Source: a virus. Taken from it: 23,275 nucleotides of DNA. Of this stretch, positions 21,972-23,275 are shown piece after piece; position 1 is the first letter of the stretch, and each line of letters opens with the position of its first letter. Location of the stretch: positions 1-23,275 of the IMG/VR virus record IMGVR_UViG_3300035698_000849. The stretch is one strand, 5' to 3'. Position numbers and translations under genes: made by a program. The notes beneath the pieces were generated by a model, which worked only from the letters and a program-made list of their open reading frames with translations, made no database searches and was not told where the DNA came from.

Positions 21972-22319
21972 ATGGCACAAGACACATCAATAACAATTTT
22001 TAGAGGAGACAGCGAAAACATTGTAACAACAGTGAAAGACTCTGCAGGCGTAGGAATAGATATCACTGGATTTACTTTCTGGCTTACAATTAAAACACTT
22101 GAATCAGATGCAGACGCAGTCGCGGTTATTCAAAAAGAAGTAACAACGCATACAACGCCCACAAGTGGAATTACAACATTTGTGCTTTCAAACACTGATA
22201 CAGATATCGAAGCGACAGATTATCAATACGACATACAAATGAAAAATACCACAGGAGAAATAACGACTCTTGTGCGCGGAACTTTTGTAGTTAAACAAGA
22301 CATCACACTTTCAACATAA
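21972..22319 (+). CDS. Small beta-rich tail protein (BppU N-terminus-like), 115 aa
   Basis: A compact beta-sandwich pattern: ITIFRGDSENIVTTVKDSAG, then IDITGFTFWLTIKTLESDAD, GITTFVLSNTDTDIEATDYQ, and YDIQMKNTTGEITTLVRGTF ending in VVKQDITLST. The order 'RGDS... DITG-F-FWLTIK ... Y-YDIQ' is that of the N-terminal domain of baseplate/fibre proteins such as BppU, here as a stand-alone protein. It would connect or cap fibres at the tail tip. It ends three bases before the last gene. Confidence 0.78.
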   Translation: MAQDTSITIFRGDSENIVTTVKDSAGVGIDITGFTFWLTIKTLESDADAVAVIQKEVTTHTTPTSGITTFVLSNTDTDIEATDYQYDIQMKNTTGEITTLVRGTFVVKQDITLST

Positions 22320-22322
22320 AAT

Positions 22323-23275
22323 ATGGTAGACATCGAAGTAACAACTGGGGGAATAAACATCGAAGTTACAGTAAACACAATGCAAATTACTGTAGCAACG
22401 GAAGAAAAGCAGATTTTAATACAACCTGCTAATGTTTTTTCTTCTGGTATTAATGTTCTCGATAGCCTAACTACAGTAGCAAAAGCAACATCCATTATAT
22501 TTGTCGGTGCAGTTGTTACAGATAACTTAGACGGAACAGCAACAGTAACAATCGGAGAGGAAAGTGTTCAAGACATTGTAGGTGAAATGGTTTCAGGAAA
22601 CACAGAAACTCTGATCTCGGTCACGTATGATGATACTGCGGGAAAGCTTAATTTTGTAGTCGAGAACGACCTTTCTCAGTACGATAACTCAACTTCTGGG
22701 TTTTTAACTTCATATACTGAAACAGACACACTACAATCAGTAACAGATAGAGGTGCTACTACAACAACCTCAATCACAGCAAACTCATATCTAGCAGGTT
22801 CTTGGTTAAATGTTACACAAGATTTATTTAGACAAAACACCAACCTCACAGGGTCAGTAGTTCTTAGAGATGTAAGTGATGACTTGCTTGATATAGGGTT
22901 TGATTTGAAAGGGTACGCAAACTTATACATTAAAGACACTACGCCAGATATAAACACAGGTATTCTTATGGGAGACCTTTCTCCTCTGGGTCTTAACGGA
23001 GATACTGTAATTGTCGGAGTAAGCGACTTTTCTGACCTTGAAGATCAAGTACAAGCAAACACAATATATAATGGAGATATTACGGGTAATGTCGCTGGTG
23101 TTTTAACAACAGCAAGGAGGGTAGACGGCACATTATTTCAAACCAATATAACACCTGCAGGCTTTGGTGTTTTGAATGATGCAGGTACGCTTTTTGTTGT
23201 AGACGCAACTAAAATAAGTGGGCTTTTACCGCTAGAAATAACTTCATCTATTACTGCAGAATCATATGTTGGAGG
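22323..23275 (+). CDS. Tail fibre protein, N-terminal part (runs off window)
   Basis: An open frame from ATG 22323 to the last base with no stop; 317 codons are present. It begins MVDIEVTTGGINIEVTVNTM. At ~80-118 it carries SVQDIVGEMVSGNTETLISV followed by TYDDTAGKLNFVVENDLSQY, a phrase seen in tail fibres of many environmental phages. SYTETDTLQSVTDRGATTTT (about 129-148) is another frequent fibre phrase that usually precedes repeated shaft units. The protein would form the trimeric fibre that first contacts the host. The receptor-binding end lies outside the window. Confidence 0.82.
   Translation, partial: MVDIEVTTGGINIEVTVNTMQITVATEEKQILIQPANVFSSGINVLDSLTTVAKATSIIFVGAVVTDNLDGTATVTIGEESVQDIVGEMVSGNTETLISVTYDDTAGKLNFVVENDLSQYDNSTSGFLTSYTETDTLQSVTDRGATTTTSITANSYLAGSWLNVTQDLFRQNTNLTGSVVLRDVSDDLLDIGFDLKGYANLYIKDTTPDINTGILMGDLSPLGLNGDTVIVGVSDFSDLEDQVQANTIYNGDITGNVAGVLTTARRVDGTLFQTNITPAGFGVLNDAGTLFVVDATKISGLLPLEITSSITAESYVG

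Noticed and set aside
20674-23275. Diversity-generating retroelement acting on the tail-tip genes
   Set aside because: No reverse transcriptase and no template/variable repeat pair biased to adenine changes was seen; the repeats in the Gly-rich gene are internal and coding.

Overview
The window is the structural half, plus part of the accessory region, of a tailed phage or prophage of siphovirus type. Nearly every gene is on the + strand and tightly packed, with ATGA/TAATG overlaps and almost no spacers. It reads in the standard code: TAA, TAG and TGA all end genes. Promoters are the ordinary bacterial sigma-70 kind (TATAAT, often as extended TGnTATAAT). Shine-Dalgarno sequences are nearly absent, and genes are instead preceded by A/T tracts such as AATTAATTAA. 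Arginine codons lean strongly to CGA. The host cannot be named from this sequence; these traits suggest an uncultured bacterium with weak Shine-Dalgarno use, and the DNA probably comes from a metagenome.

Left part (1-6900): a run of small, mostly unrecognised proteins. It includes two YopX-family proteins with an HNH homing-type endonuclease wedged between them, its frame overlapping a truncated YopX copy. A strong promoter (2599-2626) precedes a 27-residue Cys-rich mini-protein and a small exported protein. A TM2-domain membrane protein follows, then a ParB-domain/DNA N6-adenine methyltransferase fusion whose 3' end overlaps a complete S-adenosylmethionine synthetase. Together these last two could make and use the methyl donor.

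Head module (6881-14672): an apparently leaderless small-terminase candidate, large terminase, a DUF2292-like small protein, an HK97-type portal fused to a MuF domain, prohead protease, HK97-fold major capsid protein with an N-terminal scaffold-like region, then connector, stopper and HK97 gp10-like neck proteins.

Tail module (14669-23275): tail completion protein, tail tube, a tail assembly chaperone pair joined by a -1 frameshift signal (AAAA-TAG followed by a perfect 9-bp stem), tape measure, a hub-like tail protein, and then adhesion and fibre proteins, including a glycine-rich adhesin-like protein with repeats. The last gene runs off the end of the window.

The most unusual non-coding signal is a pair of matching promoter-plus-leader units in front of the portal gene and in front of the tail-fibre cluster. 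Both have a TGTTATAAT extended -10 followed by the same 17-nt core (AACGGAAYAACCGCAGG) at the start of the predicted transcript, then sequence that can fold back near the start codon. This looks like an undescribed structured leader or control element shared by two late operons. A second structured segment lies directly behind the major capsid gene. No replication, integration, lysis, tRNA or CRISPR genes are visible.
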